From positions 1 through 64,000 of IMG/VR virus record IMGVR_UViG_3300050821_010487: a stretch of 64,000 nucleotides of DNA, one strand, 5' to 3'. Made by a program: the position numbers and the translations under genes. This DNA comes from a virus. The notes under the pieces are model-generated. The model was not told where the DNA came from, ran no database searches, and saw only the letters and a program-made list of their open reading frames with translations. Position 1 is the first letter of the stretch, and each line of letters begins with the position of its first letter. Shown here one piece after another: positions 18,001-25,066 of this stretch.

Positions 18001-18397
18001 CGACGACACCTACGGCTGCTGGATGGCTCAGGCGCCGTTCGAGCAGCTCAACAAGCTCGGCCCGGGGATGCGCGGGCAGGCCCGGGAAATGGCGCTGATG
18101 GTGCTCGGCGCCCCGGCCGGCACCTACCCGATGGCGGCCGTCTACGGCGGCTACCGCAAGGCCTACACCAGGACTGGCAACGCGATGTGGCGGGTCCGGC
18201 TGGTCACCGAGGTGTCGTCGCTGAGCATGGCGTGCTTCACCCCACGGCGTGACGACGAGCCCGACGTGCCGCTGATCCTGCCCACGCTGCGGATCGGCAC
18301 CCTGGTCTCAGCTCAGGTGATCAAGCGGTCCTACACGGTCCCCGGCCGTGGCCCCCGGATGGGCTGGAACATTCACGACCTCTGGGCGGTGCGATGA
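15032..18397 (+). CDS. dnaE: DNA polymerase III alpha subunit (DnaE type)
   Basis: 1121 aa, C-family replicative polymerase. The N-terminal PHP domain (HLHNHTEYSALDG, ITDHGV) keeps its metal-binding histidines. The catalytic palm shows GRGSAAGSL (about 370) and PDFDLDFPS (about 407). The finger region has FNRAHGYSYG. After about residue 860 a helix-hairpin-helix/OB part follows, though shortened compared with the roughly 1160-1180 aa of cellular DnaE. GTG start at 15032. A C-family polymerase on a phage-like element fits the large genome and the encoded primase-helicase. Confidence 0.95.
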   Translation: MGGFVHLHNHTEYSALDGLSTCAEAVEQAAADGHPALAITDHGVCSGHPEHQRACLAAGLNPIFGIEAYWRPNRLIRPGDPGVTATRADLERGKHLILLAKNDKGLHDLWAASTEANATGFYGRPRFDWELLERYGSDLIATSSCLGGVISGRLREGFRSRQLDGVLADIDRFKATFPGRFYLEIQANDLPDQIQLNLLLEQVSKALKIPLVAAADAHYPSEDQEALHKIWMRCQSGKGKDDYWHFSAMLTGARVREILLGHGLEPASVDAAIRNTSLIAEQCTARISGYAAPPVFTPGGRASDDARHLMDLCRQNWHKVPDTQVYRDRLEREFGLVSDKRLAGCYLIVADIVNWVLAQNILVGPGRGSAAGSLMSYLTGITSIDPIPAGLLFERFLTPGREALPDFDLDFPSSKREMIQGRVIGKYGADSVVRVGTHMRYGARGILNKLFSVLEDALPAEAQGDAVQISHLIEEAEAGTAGLGLPWDEIVADQAITEYVERYGSIFRLAAKLQGRLYSYGKHPAGLIISPGQSLRGTMPMKVSDTSNKDLLVSEFDYRAAEERGLLKLDLLTVRTLDTAQLACELIAKRTGTMPDPRSWNVEHGDPQVYEAIGKGATLGMFQFETSLCTSYARQISPRTLSELSDLTTIIRPGPSNSGAADAYVRRGQGTEDPEPPHPALAEHLKRSRGLLLYQEDILMACRVLAGYNDLEADGVRKILGKKLLDKIAAAGEEFTRRCVERGHDREQIEALWDKMAEFGKYAFNRAHGYSYGTLSYWTAWLKVHYPVEFLTAVLSTLTDKDRMADFAMEARRLGIQVLPPDVRTAGGEFTYEGLTIRYGLKSVKHVGVAAIFKIVASQPYTTLDDFRARSGVDIGILNHLARAGALDGLVVSRRGLLQVVGAQRDGSAVRCIHKAEPGTGPGGLPCSFAWSAEPLPPPRFHKTTRRPLKVIPLAVPARCTVSCRHYTPPEMVDMDQVPEYTPAELFRMDDDTYGCWMAQAPFEQLNKLGPGMRGQAREMALMVLGAPAGTYPMAAVYGGYRKAYTRTGNAMWRVRLVTEVSSLSMACFTPRRDDEPDVPLILPTLRIGTLVSAQVIKRSYTVPGRGPRMGWNIHDLWAVR

Positions 18398-18630
18398 CTC
18401 AGTACTGCGACTTTTCCGACCTGCCGGTGGCGTCATGCGCCCACTGCAAGGCAGGCGGCAGGGTCCTTCCCGCGGAAATCGAGATGACCGAGGCCGGCCC
18501 CGCCAGGGGGCCGTGGATCACCGCCCAGTACTCCGGCCGGTGCGTGCTCAACCGGGGCCATCAGATCAAGCCCGGCGACCAGATCCGCTCCGACGGCGAG
18601 GGGGCGTGGCTGTGCGCTTCGTGTGGATGA
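18394..18630 (+). CDS. Small zinc-finger protein, 78 aa
   Basis: ATG overlaps the polymerase stop by 4 nt. CAHCKAGG near residue 15 and CASCG at the C-terminus would bind zinc. Coupled to the polymerase and RecA-like genes. Function unknown. Confidence 0.65.
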   Translation: MTQYCDFSDLPVASCAHCKAGGRVLPAEIEMTEAGPARGPWITAQYSGRCVLNRGHQIKPGDQIRSDGEGAWLCASCG

Positions 18631-18652
18631 ACCTCAAAGGACGGTGGTAGCA

Positions 18653-19723
18653 GTGGCAAACCCCAAGCTGGCCGCGTTCGCGGCCAAGATGGTGACTGAT
18701 TACGGCGCGGCGAAGGTCTCGAACGAGCCTCCCCCGGTGATCGTGCCGACAGGCATCACAAGCATGGACTGGGCGCTGGCGATCGGCGGCTGGCAGCTCG
18801 GCCGGATCTACGAGATCGTCGGGCCGAAAGACGCCGGGAAGACCCTGGTAGTCATCTACGCGCTGCGCGAGCACCGGAAGAAGTTCCCCGACCGGGGCGT
18901 GGTCTACGTCAACATCGAGAAGACCTTCTCGGGCAAGTGGGCACGGCTCCACGGACTTGACTGTTCCGACGACGCCCGCAGTGCCGGGACGTGGCTGCCG
19001 CTGCAGGCCAGCACCAGCGAGGAAGCCAGCAACATGGCCCGTGATGCCATCGGCAGCGGCCTGTACTCCTGCCTTGCGATCGACTCCGTCGGCGCTATGG
19101 AGAGCGCCAAGGTCCTGGACCTGGAAGCCGGCAAGGACACGATGGGCAAGAACGCCCAGGTGATCACCAAGCTGGTCAAGGCCCTGGCCGGCCTCGGCGC
19201 TGAGCACCAGTGCACGGTCCTGCTGGTCAACCAGCCGCGCGCCAACTTCTCGATGTTCGGCGGCGACATCTCGGCCGGCCCGAAGGCGCTGACACACTCG
19301 ACCACGGCCCAGATCAAGATGAGCAGCCTGAGCGGCGTGAAAGACGTCAGGAAGCTGCGGCTGCTCGGCGACGACGCGGCAGAACTCACGACCATCGGCG
19401 CCCGGTCGGTCGCGCGGGTGCCGAGGATGAAGAACGGCACCCCCGGCCGTAAGGCCGACTGGTTCATCATGAAGCAGGCTTCGGCTGAGTTCGGGCCGGC
19501 GGGGGTGGACCTCGCCGACGACGCCCTGTCTCTCGGCATCAGGCTCCAGGTGATCGAGCGGTCCGGCAACAGCCACTACATCCTGCCTGGCGGCAAGAAG
19601 TTCAACGGCCGCGATGCCGTCGGCGCCTACCTCCGTAAGAACCCTGAGGCCATGGCGGAGATCCGCGCCGCGATCCCCTTCGAAGACCCGATCCTCGATC
19701 CGACGGAAGAGGCGACTGCCTGA
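18653..19723 (+). CDS. RecA-like recombinase
   Basis: 356 aa; strand-exchange ATPase. Walker A GPKDAGKT at about 57-64, Walker B region LAIDSVGAM at about 143, and the loop region VNQPRANFSMFGG. The frame is open to 18623, but the GTG at 18653 has AAAGGACGG at a good distance. Sequence is closer to phage RecA/UvsX-like proteins than to host RecA, and the C-terminal domain is shorter. It overlaps the next start by one base. Confidence 0.9.
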   Translation: MANPKLAAFAAKMVTDYGAAKVSNEPPPVIVPTGITSMDWALAIGGWQLGRIYEIVGPKDAGKTLVVIYALREHRKKFPDRGVVYVNIEKTFSGKWARLHGLDCSDDARSAGTWLPLQASTSEEASNMARDAIGSGLYSCLAIDSVGAMESAKVLDLEAGKDTMGKNAQVITKLVKALAGLGAEHQCTVLLVNQPRANFSMFGGDISAGPKALTHSTTAQIKMSSLSGVKDVRKLRLLGDDAAELTTIGARSVARVPRMKNGTPGRKADWFIMKQASAEFGPAGVDLADDALSLGIRLQVIERSGNSHYILPGGKKFNGRDAVGAYLRKNPEAMAEIRAAIPFEDPILDPTEEATA

Positions 19724-20595
19724 TGCCACCCACTCCGACCACCGCCGAGATGGGCGAGCGCCACGTGCGCCACGTCGCTGAGGTCCTGGGCGCTCACACG
19801 ACCAAGGCCAGCGGCGCCACGGCCACCGACAAGGCTGACGGAGCCCACCACCACGACCTGCCATTCGCCTTCCGGTTCGACGGCAAGTCCACCAAGGGCC
19901 AGCAGATCGCCGTCACCCTGGCCATGGTCGAAAAGATCTGCGAGCAGGCTGGCGGCGAGCGCCCGGCCCTGCCGCTGCGCTGGTACGGCAACGGGATGCT
20001 GACCCAGGTCCTGGCCGACTGGATCGCGGTGCAGCTCGTGGACTTCGCCGAGGTTTTGGCTTCGGCCCGCGCCTGGGCGGAGGTAGTACGCCGGCTGAAC
20101 GATCCCCTCGCCGACCCGGGTGACGTTGCCGAGCGGGCCATGTCCGTACGGGACAAAGATGCTGCCCTGCAGCGCATAGCGGAATCTAACGAGAGCCAGG
20201 GCGACATCATCGGGGCGCTGGCGGAGGAGAATGATCAGCTCCGGGAGCGCCTGGAGGCAGCGAACGCCTGGAAGGTGACCCAGGCGCAGATCCAGCCTGA
20301 CCCCCGCGTCCTGGGCGGGCCCGCCATCCCCGGCTATATCCCGGTACTGCCCTGGACCGTTATCCACCAGGTTCATACCGCTGGCACCGTCAAGAACGGC
20401 GGGGTTCATTACGACGAGCGCGGCTACCAGAGCACGTTCAGTGCCGGCGAGGTCCGGGTGGAGCGGTCACCGGGCAGCACGAACCGGCCGAGGCTGATGG
20501 TCAACAACGTCAGGGTGCCCAAGGGGGCCATGTACGTGGACGGGGTGCTGCGCGTCCTGGTCTGCGACAGCAACCGGGAGATCGAGGTCGGCTGA
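19723..20595 (+). CDS. Hypothetical protein with coiled coil, 290 aa
   Basis: Overlaps the recombinase stop. An N-terminal helical domain is followed by a coiled coil around residues 160-185 (LAEENDQLRERLEAANAW) and a C-terminal beta-rich part (YIPVLPWTVIHQVH onward). It lies between a recombinase and a RecB-like nuclease, so a recombination-mediator role is possible but only by position. Confidence 0.6.
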   Translation: MPPTPTTAEMGERHVRHVAEVLGAHTTKASGATATDKADGAHHHDLPFAFRFDGKSTKGQQIAVTLAMVEKICEQAGGERPALPLRWYGNGMLTQVLADWIAVQLVDFAEVLASARAWAEVVRRLNDPLADPGDVAERAMSVRDKDAALQRIAESNESQGDIIGALAEENDQLRERLEAANAWKVTQAQIQPDPRVLGGPAIPGYIPVLPWTVIHQVHTAGTVKNGGVHYDERGYQSTFSAGEVRVERSPGSTNRPRLMVNNVRVPKGAMYVDGVLRVLVCDSNREIEVG

Positions 20596-20597
20596 CC

Positions 20598-21359
20598 ATG
20601 CCCACGTTCTCCGACACCAGCCACTGGGCGGCCGACGGCTGCCTGATCAAGCCCCTGTTCTTCCGGTTCTTCAACGACCCCGACGTGCCGTTCGAGTTCA
20701 ACTTGCGGGTGTCGCGGCCGGTGCGGCGCAAGCCCGACGGGTGGTTCCACGCCAGCACCCACCCGCTGGCCGACGAGCAGCAGCTCTGCCTCTACATGTC
20801 CGACCCGGAGAAGTACGCCCGCGAGCCCCTGGACTACATCGGGGCGATGTCGGTGATGTTCGGGTCCCTCGGGCATGCGGTGATCGAGGCGTTCCTGGAC
20901 AAGATCGGCGTGGCTGTGCCGCTGCCCGAGGGCCCGTGCCCGGCCTGTGGCCGCCCCCGGAGGCCGCTGCGGGCCCATCCGGACCCGGGCAAGTACTGCA
21001 CCGAGCACGGCGCGGCCGACCTGGCGACGCGCTCCCGCTGCCACCTGGACTCGATCGTTGACTTCAGGCAGGCCGGGGTGTTCGGCTTCGATTTCAAGTC
21101 GATCAACCAGTTCGGGCTGAGCAAGGTCCCCGACATGGACGAGCTGGCGTTCCGGGCGAAGTGGCCCGGCTACTGGGCGCAGATGCAGGAGTGCATGCGG
21201 CTGACCGGGCTGCGCCGCTACATCGTCTTCTTCCTGACCATGGGCCTGCCGTGGGAGACCAGGGAGTTTCACTTCGACTACGACCCGGCGTTCGCCGCGC
21301 AGACCGAGGCCAAGTACAGGCGGGTCATCCAGCGGGCCGGCCTGGAGGTGCCGGCATGA
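20598..21359 (+). CDS. PD-(D/E)XK nuclease, Cas4/RecB-like
   Basis: 253 aa. HLDSIVDF (about 149) and GFDFKSIN (about 163) give the D...(D/E)XK core, and LGHAVIEAF upstream fits the usual motif I helix. A Cys pair (CPACGRPRR, then YCTEH) may bind a metal or a cluster as in Cas4 proteins, though four Cys are not seen. Between RecA-like and RuvC-like genes, so probably makes or trims recombination ends. Confidence 0.75.
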   Translation: MPTFSDTSHWAADGCLIKPLFFRFFNDPDVPFEFNLRVSRPVRRKPDGWFHASTHPLADEQQLCLYMSDPEKYAREPLDYIGAMSVMFGSLGHAVIEAFLDKIGVAVPLPEGPCPACGRPRRPLRAHPDPGKYCTEHGAADLATRSRCHLDSIVDFRQAGVFGFDFKSINQFGLSKVPDMDELAFRAKWPGYWAQMQECMRLTGLRRYIVFFLTMGLPWETREFHFDYDPAFAAQTEAKYRRVIQRAGLEVPA

Positions 21360-21988
21360 CCATCGCCCCCGGGGAGCTGCGCGGCCGTCTCCGCGAGCGC
21401 AGGAAGCCTGCCCCGCCGCCGTGGAAGCCGCCGCCGCTGCTGGCGTTCCGCGGCTTCCTGCGGCTCCTGGCGTGGGATGCCACCTTGTCCCATTGCGGGT
21501 ACGTGCTGCTGGAGCGCACCCACCACCTGGTGGTGATCCACGACCGTGGCACCATCCACCCGAAAACTGACCTGACCGGCTACCTGTCCACGTGGGAGAA
21601 GGGCCGGCTGCTGCAGGCCGAGATCCGCGGCGTCCAGGCTGACCACAAGGGCGTGACCCAGGTGGTCGAGAGCCCGTCCGTGGCTGGCAGCCGCCTGGAG
21701 TCGTCACTGGTCGCCGGGCTGCTGGTCTGGCTGGAAACCGTGGGCCCTGCCGGGACGGGCTGCGCCCAGGTCTCCGCCACCCACGTTTCGTCGGTGCTGC
21801 TCGGCAACCCCCGGATCAAGAGCGCCGAGCGGAAGAAGATGATCAAAGAGGCCGTGGCCCGGTACGTCCCCGGGAGCGAGGCCAGGCCCTGGAACGAGCA
21901 CGAGCGTGACGCGCTCGCTGTCGGCCTCACCCATCTGTACGACCTGAACCAGCGGCTGGGCACCTTCACGATGCCCAGCTTCACCTGA
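21356..21988 (+). CDS. RuvC-like Holliday junction resolvase
   Basis: 210 aa from the ATG at 21356 (4-nt overlap). RNase H fold motifs: LLAWDATLSHCGYVLLE (first Asp about 40), VVESPSVAGSR (Glu about 103) and NEHERDALAVG (Asp about 183). The order and spacing match RuvC resolvases. The first 25 residues are basic and proline-rich. Would resolve branched replication or recombination DNA before packaging. Confidence 0.85.
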   Translation: MTIAPGELRGRLRERRKPAPPPWKPPPLLAFRGFLRLLAWDATLSHCGYVLLERTHHLVVIHDRGTIHPKTDLTGYLSTWEKGRLLQAEIRGVQADHKGVTQVVESPSVAGSRLESSLVAGLLVWLETVGPAGTGCAQVSATHVSSVLLGNPRIKSAERKKMIKEAVARYVPGSEARPWNEHERDALAVGLTHLYDLNQRLGTFTMPSFT

Positions 21989-21998
21989 GGAGATCCCC

Positions 21999-22691
21999 AT
22001 GAGCGACGCAAGAGATCAGGCGGACCGGGTACTGGCGGCGATCGACCGGCCGGAAGACCCGGCCGGCGAGAGCCCGATGGACCCGGCGATCCCCCCGGAC
22101 CGCACCCGGCAGTTCAACGGCACCCAGCTATCCCGGATGAAGCGGAGCTGGGCCGGCGACGAGGCCATCGCGATGGGCGACATCAACTACGCCGCGGAGC
22201 AGGCCATCGAGGGCCTGTTCGGCCGCGCGATCCGGCTGATCGACCGGCTCCGGTCCATCGCCCAGACCCCCATCGAGATCAACGGCGAGATCCAGTACCA
22301 CCTGAACGGGAAGCCGAAGGTCCGGGTGGACGAGTACGGCGACCCGATCGAGGACTGGTCCCGGCTGGGTCCCGAGCAGGCGAAGAACTTCCTCTTCGTC
22401 ATCAACACCAGCCTGTTCGAGTGGGAAGCCGTCAAGGTGCGGCTGTGGGGCGAGGCGATGTTCGCCAAGGGCCTGTGGGAGCAGGCATTCTCGTACGGTT
22501 TCCGCGTAAGGGGCGGAGAAGCCATTTCAGGCAAGCCCACCATTGATGACAAGACCCAGATGGGTCATCTCAATTCCGCCCAAGACCGGTTCTTCGGTAT
22601 CTTCTGCGCAGTCCTCAGCCGGAGGGCAGACGTCCTGGTCATGCGCCTGGACCGCATCCAGTGGATGCTGGAGAAGACCCTGGATAGCTGA
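21999..22691 (+). CDS. Hypothetical helical protein, 230 aa
   Basis: ATG preceded by GAGGAGA. Almost entirely helical and charged (GDINYAAEQAIEGLFGRAIR; DRIQWMLEKTLDS at the end). Last gene of the recombination operon; a hairpin follows. No family recognised. Confidence 0.65.
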   Translation: MSDARDQADRVLAAIDRPEDPAGESPMDPAIPPDRTRQFNGTQLSRMKRSWAGDEAIAMGDINYAAEQAIEGLFGRAIRLIDRLRSIAQTPIEINGEIQYHLNGKPKVRVDEYGDPIEDWSRLGPEQAKNFLFVINTSLFEWEAVKVRLWGEAMFAKGLWEQAFSYGFRVRGGEAISGKPTIDDKTQMGHLNSAQDRFFGIFCAVLSRRADVLVMRLDRIQWMLEKTLDS

Positions 22692-22708
22692 AACAGCTTT
22701 CCTTGACA
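22690..22708. promoter_or_regulatory. Degenerate copy of the 19-bp element (copy 6)
   Basis: AAACAGCTTTCCTTGACAC keeps the core of the element but loses both TTA/TAA ends. It overlaps the start of the hairpin at 22704. Probably a weak or dead site. Confidence 0.3.
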
Positions 22709-22739
22709 CGCCCGGGGAAGTGATTCCGCGGGCGTGTCA
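22704..22739 (+). terminator. Hairpin terminator after the recombination operon
   Basis: TGACACGCCCG (22704-22714) pairs with CGGGCGTGTCA (22729-22739) around a 14-nt loop. No U-run. Confidence 0.65.
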
Positions 22740-22836
22740 GGCATTCCCTCCCTTCCATGCTTTACAATCCCGCCAGGACACTGGATGCCCTGGAGTTTTT
22801 TGGGGTGGAGCTGGGAGGTGCGCAGTAGACCACCGC

Positions 22837-23244
22837 GTGCTGAGAGAACTATTCCGGCATCTCCAGGCATTTGAGGCCCTATTCGAAACTGAGGGCAAAG
22901 ATGCCATAACTGGACCGGACGGGACGACCTACTCACTCCACGATCTGCGCCGCCTCTACGACATGAGGCACCGGGTGCTCCCCCCGCAGCGGGCCAGGGC
23001 CATCGAGTTCTTCCTCTACCGCGACATGCGTGAGCAGGACGCGGCGGTCGCGATGGGCCTGTCCGTGGCAACCCCGGTTGCCATCTACGCCACCCAGGGG
23101 CTCAGGCAGCTAGCGGACGAGTGGAACGCGACGTGCCAGGACGAGGAGGGCCGCGGGGATGACAGCCAGCACGATGAGGCTGCGGCACGGCGTCTGCCGG
23201 GAGCTGGAGTCGCAGGCAGACGAGCTGATACGGCAGTCGCTTAA
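22837..23244 (+). CDS. Sigma region 4-like HTH protein, 135 aa
   Basis: Probable transcription factor. LPPQRARAIEFFLYRDMREQ leads into DAAVAMGLSVATPVAIYATQ, the layout of a sigma-70 region 4 helix-turn-helix; no region 2 is present, so it resembles phage late regulators rather than a full sigma factor. The start is uncertain: the GTG at 22837 is the first in-frame start, but the nearest GGGAGG is 18 nt away. It precedes the terminase region, consistent with a late-gene switch. Confidence 0.65.
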   Translation: MLRELFRHLQAFEALFETEGKDAITGPDGTTYSLHDLRRLYDMRHRVLPPQRARAIEFFLYRDMREQDAAVAMGLSVATPVAIYATQGLRQLADEWNATCQDEEGRGDDSQHDEAAARRLPGAGVAGRRADTAVA

Positions 23245-23491
23245 AGGGGTCACCAGCCGCGAGGCGAAGTCGGACATCCTCACCGAGTGGAAGCAGCAGG
23301 ACCGGCTCGACCACGAGGTCTACACGGCCGCGGGCGTCGCCGACCCGGCTGTCCGCCAGGGCATGTTCACCAGGGCGTGGAACTCGAAGTACCCGCACCT
23401 GAACAGCCGCGACGGCCACTACCCGGTGCGGCGGGCGCAGGACGGCCTGGACACCCATACCGGCGACGAGATCCACGACCTTGGCGAGTAA
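23159..23491 (+). CDS. Hypothetical protein, 110 aa
   Basis: Overlaps the HTH gene by 86 nt in another frame and the next gene by 11 nt. Charged and helical, with a hydrophilic C-terminus (THTGDEIHDLGE). Position fits a small packaging or DNA-binding protein; no family recognised. Confidence 0.6.
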   Translation: MTASTMRLRHGVCRELESQADELIRQSLKGVTSREAKSDILTEWKQQDRLDHEVYTAAGVADPAVRQGMFTRAWNSKYPHLNSRDGHYPVRRAQDGLDTHTGDEIHDLGE

Positions 23492-24089
23492 ACAGCTCAC
23501 CCGCCGCGTCGTCATCGGCGGCCAGAGCTACGACAAGCCCTGGGACCCTTCCTGCGGCGCCTGCCGGTCGCCGTGGCTGCAGCAGATCGACGTGATGCTG
23601 GCCGAGGGCTACGCGCTGCTGCAGATCCGCAAGCACCTGTCCGGGCTCAAGCCGGCCTGCCCGAACGCCGAGATCCTCCGCGCCCACATCCCGCACCTGG
23701 CCGGCCCGCACCGCAAGGCCCGGATGGCGTTCGAGGCCGAGGCAGAGGCCCGGGGCGACAACACCGACTCGGCGGGGGCGCAACTGACCGATGCGCTCCA
23801 GGCGATAGTCCGGGCGGGCAGCGAGCGGCTGGCGCTCGGCGACCTGGACATCCAGGCGAAGGACTCCCTCAAGGCCATCCAGCTTCTGCTGCAGCTACAG
23901 CGCTCCCAGGCTGCGGAAGGGGTGGAGGCGTCTGCGTGGCAGGCGGCCTTCATGGAGTTCTTCGAGATCGTCCGCAAGCACCTGACCCCGTCCCAGTGGA
24001 GGGCGTTCGTGACTGACGTCTATGACTCCCCGGCGATCCGGGCGGTGCTCACCGGGCAGTCCCCAGCGATCCCCGGAGGGGCACCGTGA
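23481..24089 (+). CDS. Candidate small terminase-like protein, 202 aa
   Basis: TTG start at 23481 is the only reasonable start. CGACRSPWLQQIDVML suggests a zinc-assisted helical DNA-binding domain, followed by long helices (DSLKAIQLLLQLQR) that could support oligomerisation. The large terminase gene lies 1 kb downstream. Assignment is by position and domain pattern only. Confidence 0.5.
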   Translation: MASKQLTRRVVIGGQSYDKPWDPSCGACRSPWLQQIDVMLAEGYALLQIRKHLSGLKPACPNAEILRAHIPHLAGPHRKARMAFEAEAEARGDNTDSAGAQLTDALQAIVRAGSERLALGDLDIQAKDSLKAIQLLLQLQRSQAAEGVEASAWQAAFMEFFEIVRKHLTPSQWRAFVTDVYDSPAIRAVLTGQSPAIPGGAP

Positions 24090-24487
24090 CCACTGACATC
24101 CTGAACGTCCTCGACAGCGAGGTCCTGGCGATCGAGCGTGTGCACCTGGCGCTGCAGGACCGCGCCCGGGGCCGGAAGCTGAACTACGGCAACTTCGAGC
24201 GCGAGGCCACGGAGCGGTTCGCGGAGATCGGGTTCACGATCGCGGTCAACTGGTACCGGTTCTCGGTGGACGGCGCCGAGCAGAAGGACGCCGCGATGCC
24301 GGAGATCACGATCAACGGCCGCACCGAGGCGAAAGCCTGGGACCCCGACCGGCAGGTCCACGAGGCCGTCCACAACATCCTGGAGCTGCCCGGCCAGGAG
24401 GGCTGGATCAAGACCGACCCGGATACCCTCAAGCGGTTCCTCGGCGACCAGGGAGGGCATGGACATGGCCACAAGCACCAGCACTGA
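24086..24487 (+). CDS. Hypothetical protein with His-rich tail, 133 aa
   Basis: GTG start in a 4-nt overlap. Globular body with a C-terminal GGHGHGHKHQH that could bind metal. Between the small and large terminase candidates. No family recognised. Confidence 0.6.
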   Translation: MTTDILNVLDSEVLAIERVHLALQDRARGRKLNYGNFEREATERFAEIGFTIAVNWYRFSVDGAEQKDAAMPEITINGRTEAKAWDPDRQVHEAVHNILELPGQEGWIKTDPDTLKRFLGDQGGHGHGHKHQH

Positions 24488-24740
24488 CCGGGGTGTCCCT
24501 GAGCCGCCCCGGCTGGCGGCGGCGGCTCATGCGATCCATGCGATCTGGCAGCCACCAGCGGGCGACGGTGACGCCGTGGACGCTTACACGCTTGCGCGGG
24601 CCGCTCTTTCAGCTCAGCCCGACGGCCCCCTCGTCCAGGTCCTCGCTGAGGTCCGCGACGAGCTGCGCGCCCTGCGCGAGCTGATCCACGACGCCGTGGT
24701 GGGCGAGCTGGTGGACACTTCAGGCCCAGAAGGTATGTGA
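24465..24740 (+). CDS. Hypothetical protein, 91 aa
   Basis: The ATG at 24465 lies 8 nt after GGGAGG; another in-frame ATG at 24459 is too close. Ala-rich N-terminus and a C-terminal amphipathic helix (VLAEVRDELRALRELIHDAV). Overlaps both neighbours. Confidence 0.55.
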   Translation: MATSTSTDRGVPEPPRLAAAAHAIHAIWQPPAGDGDAVDAYTLARAALSAQPDGPLVQVLAEVRDELRALRELIHDAVVGELVDTSGPEGM

Positions 24741-25066
24741 CCACCTGGCCAGCTCGCCGCGTAGCGGACATGGACGCACTGGAGCGGCCCGGGGATTACT
24801 GCGGCCCGTTCCCCATCATCTACGGCCCGGGTGACGAGCGAAAGGTCGTGTGGTTCCTGCTGCCCCTGCACGAAGGTGCCGGCAGGTTCGACCGGCCCAC
24901 CCCGGGAAGCGGACTGCACGGCGTCTACGAGCCGCCGTGGACGTTCCGGGAGTGTGGGGGCGGCTCCCTGGAGATCCGGGCGTCGATCGCCTGCGGGCGC
25001 GGCTCCCCGGACGGCGAGTACTTCCATGGCTACCTCGATGAGGGCAACATCTGGCGGTCGGCCTGA
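24737..25066 (+). CDS. Hypothetical protein, 109 aa
   Basis: GTG start in ATGTGA overlap. Rich in Trp, Pro and Gly, probably beta (VVWFLLPLHEGAGRFDRP). Ends one base into the terminase start. No family recognised. Confidence 0.6.
   Translation: MTTWPARRVADMDALERPGDYCGPFPIIYGPGDERKVVWFLLPLHEGAGRFDRPTPGSGLHGVYEPPWTFRECGGGSLEIRASIACGRGSPDGEYFHGYLDEGNIWRSA

Noticed and set aside
18653-19723. Host chromosomal recA
   Set aside because: Only RecA-like motifs are shared; it is coupled to phage replication genes and has a short C-terminus.
20598-21359. Cas4 as part of a CRISPR system
   Set aside because: No other Cas genes or array; the neighbours are recombination genes, so a phage exonuclease is more likely.
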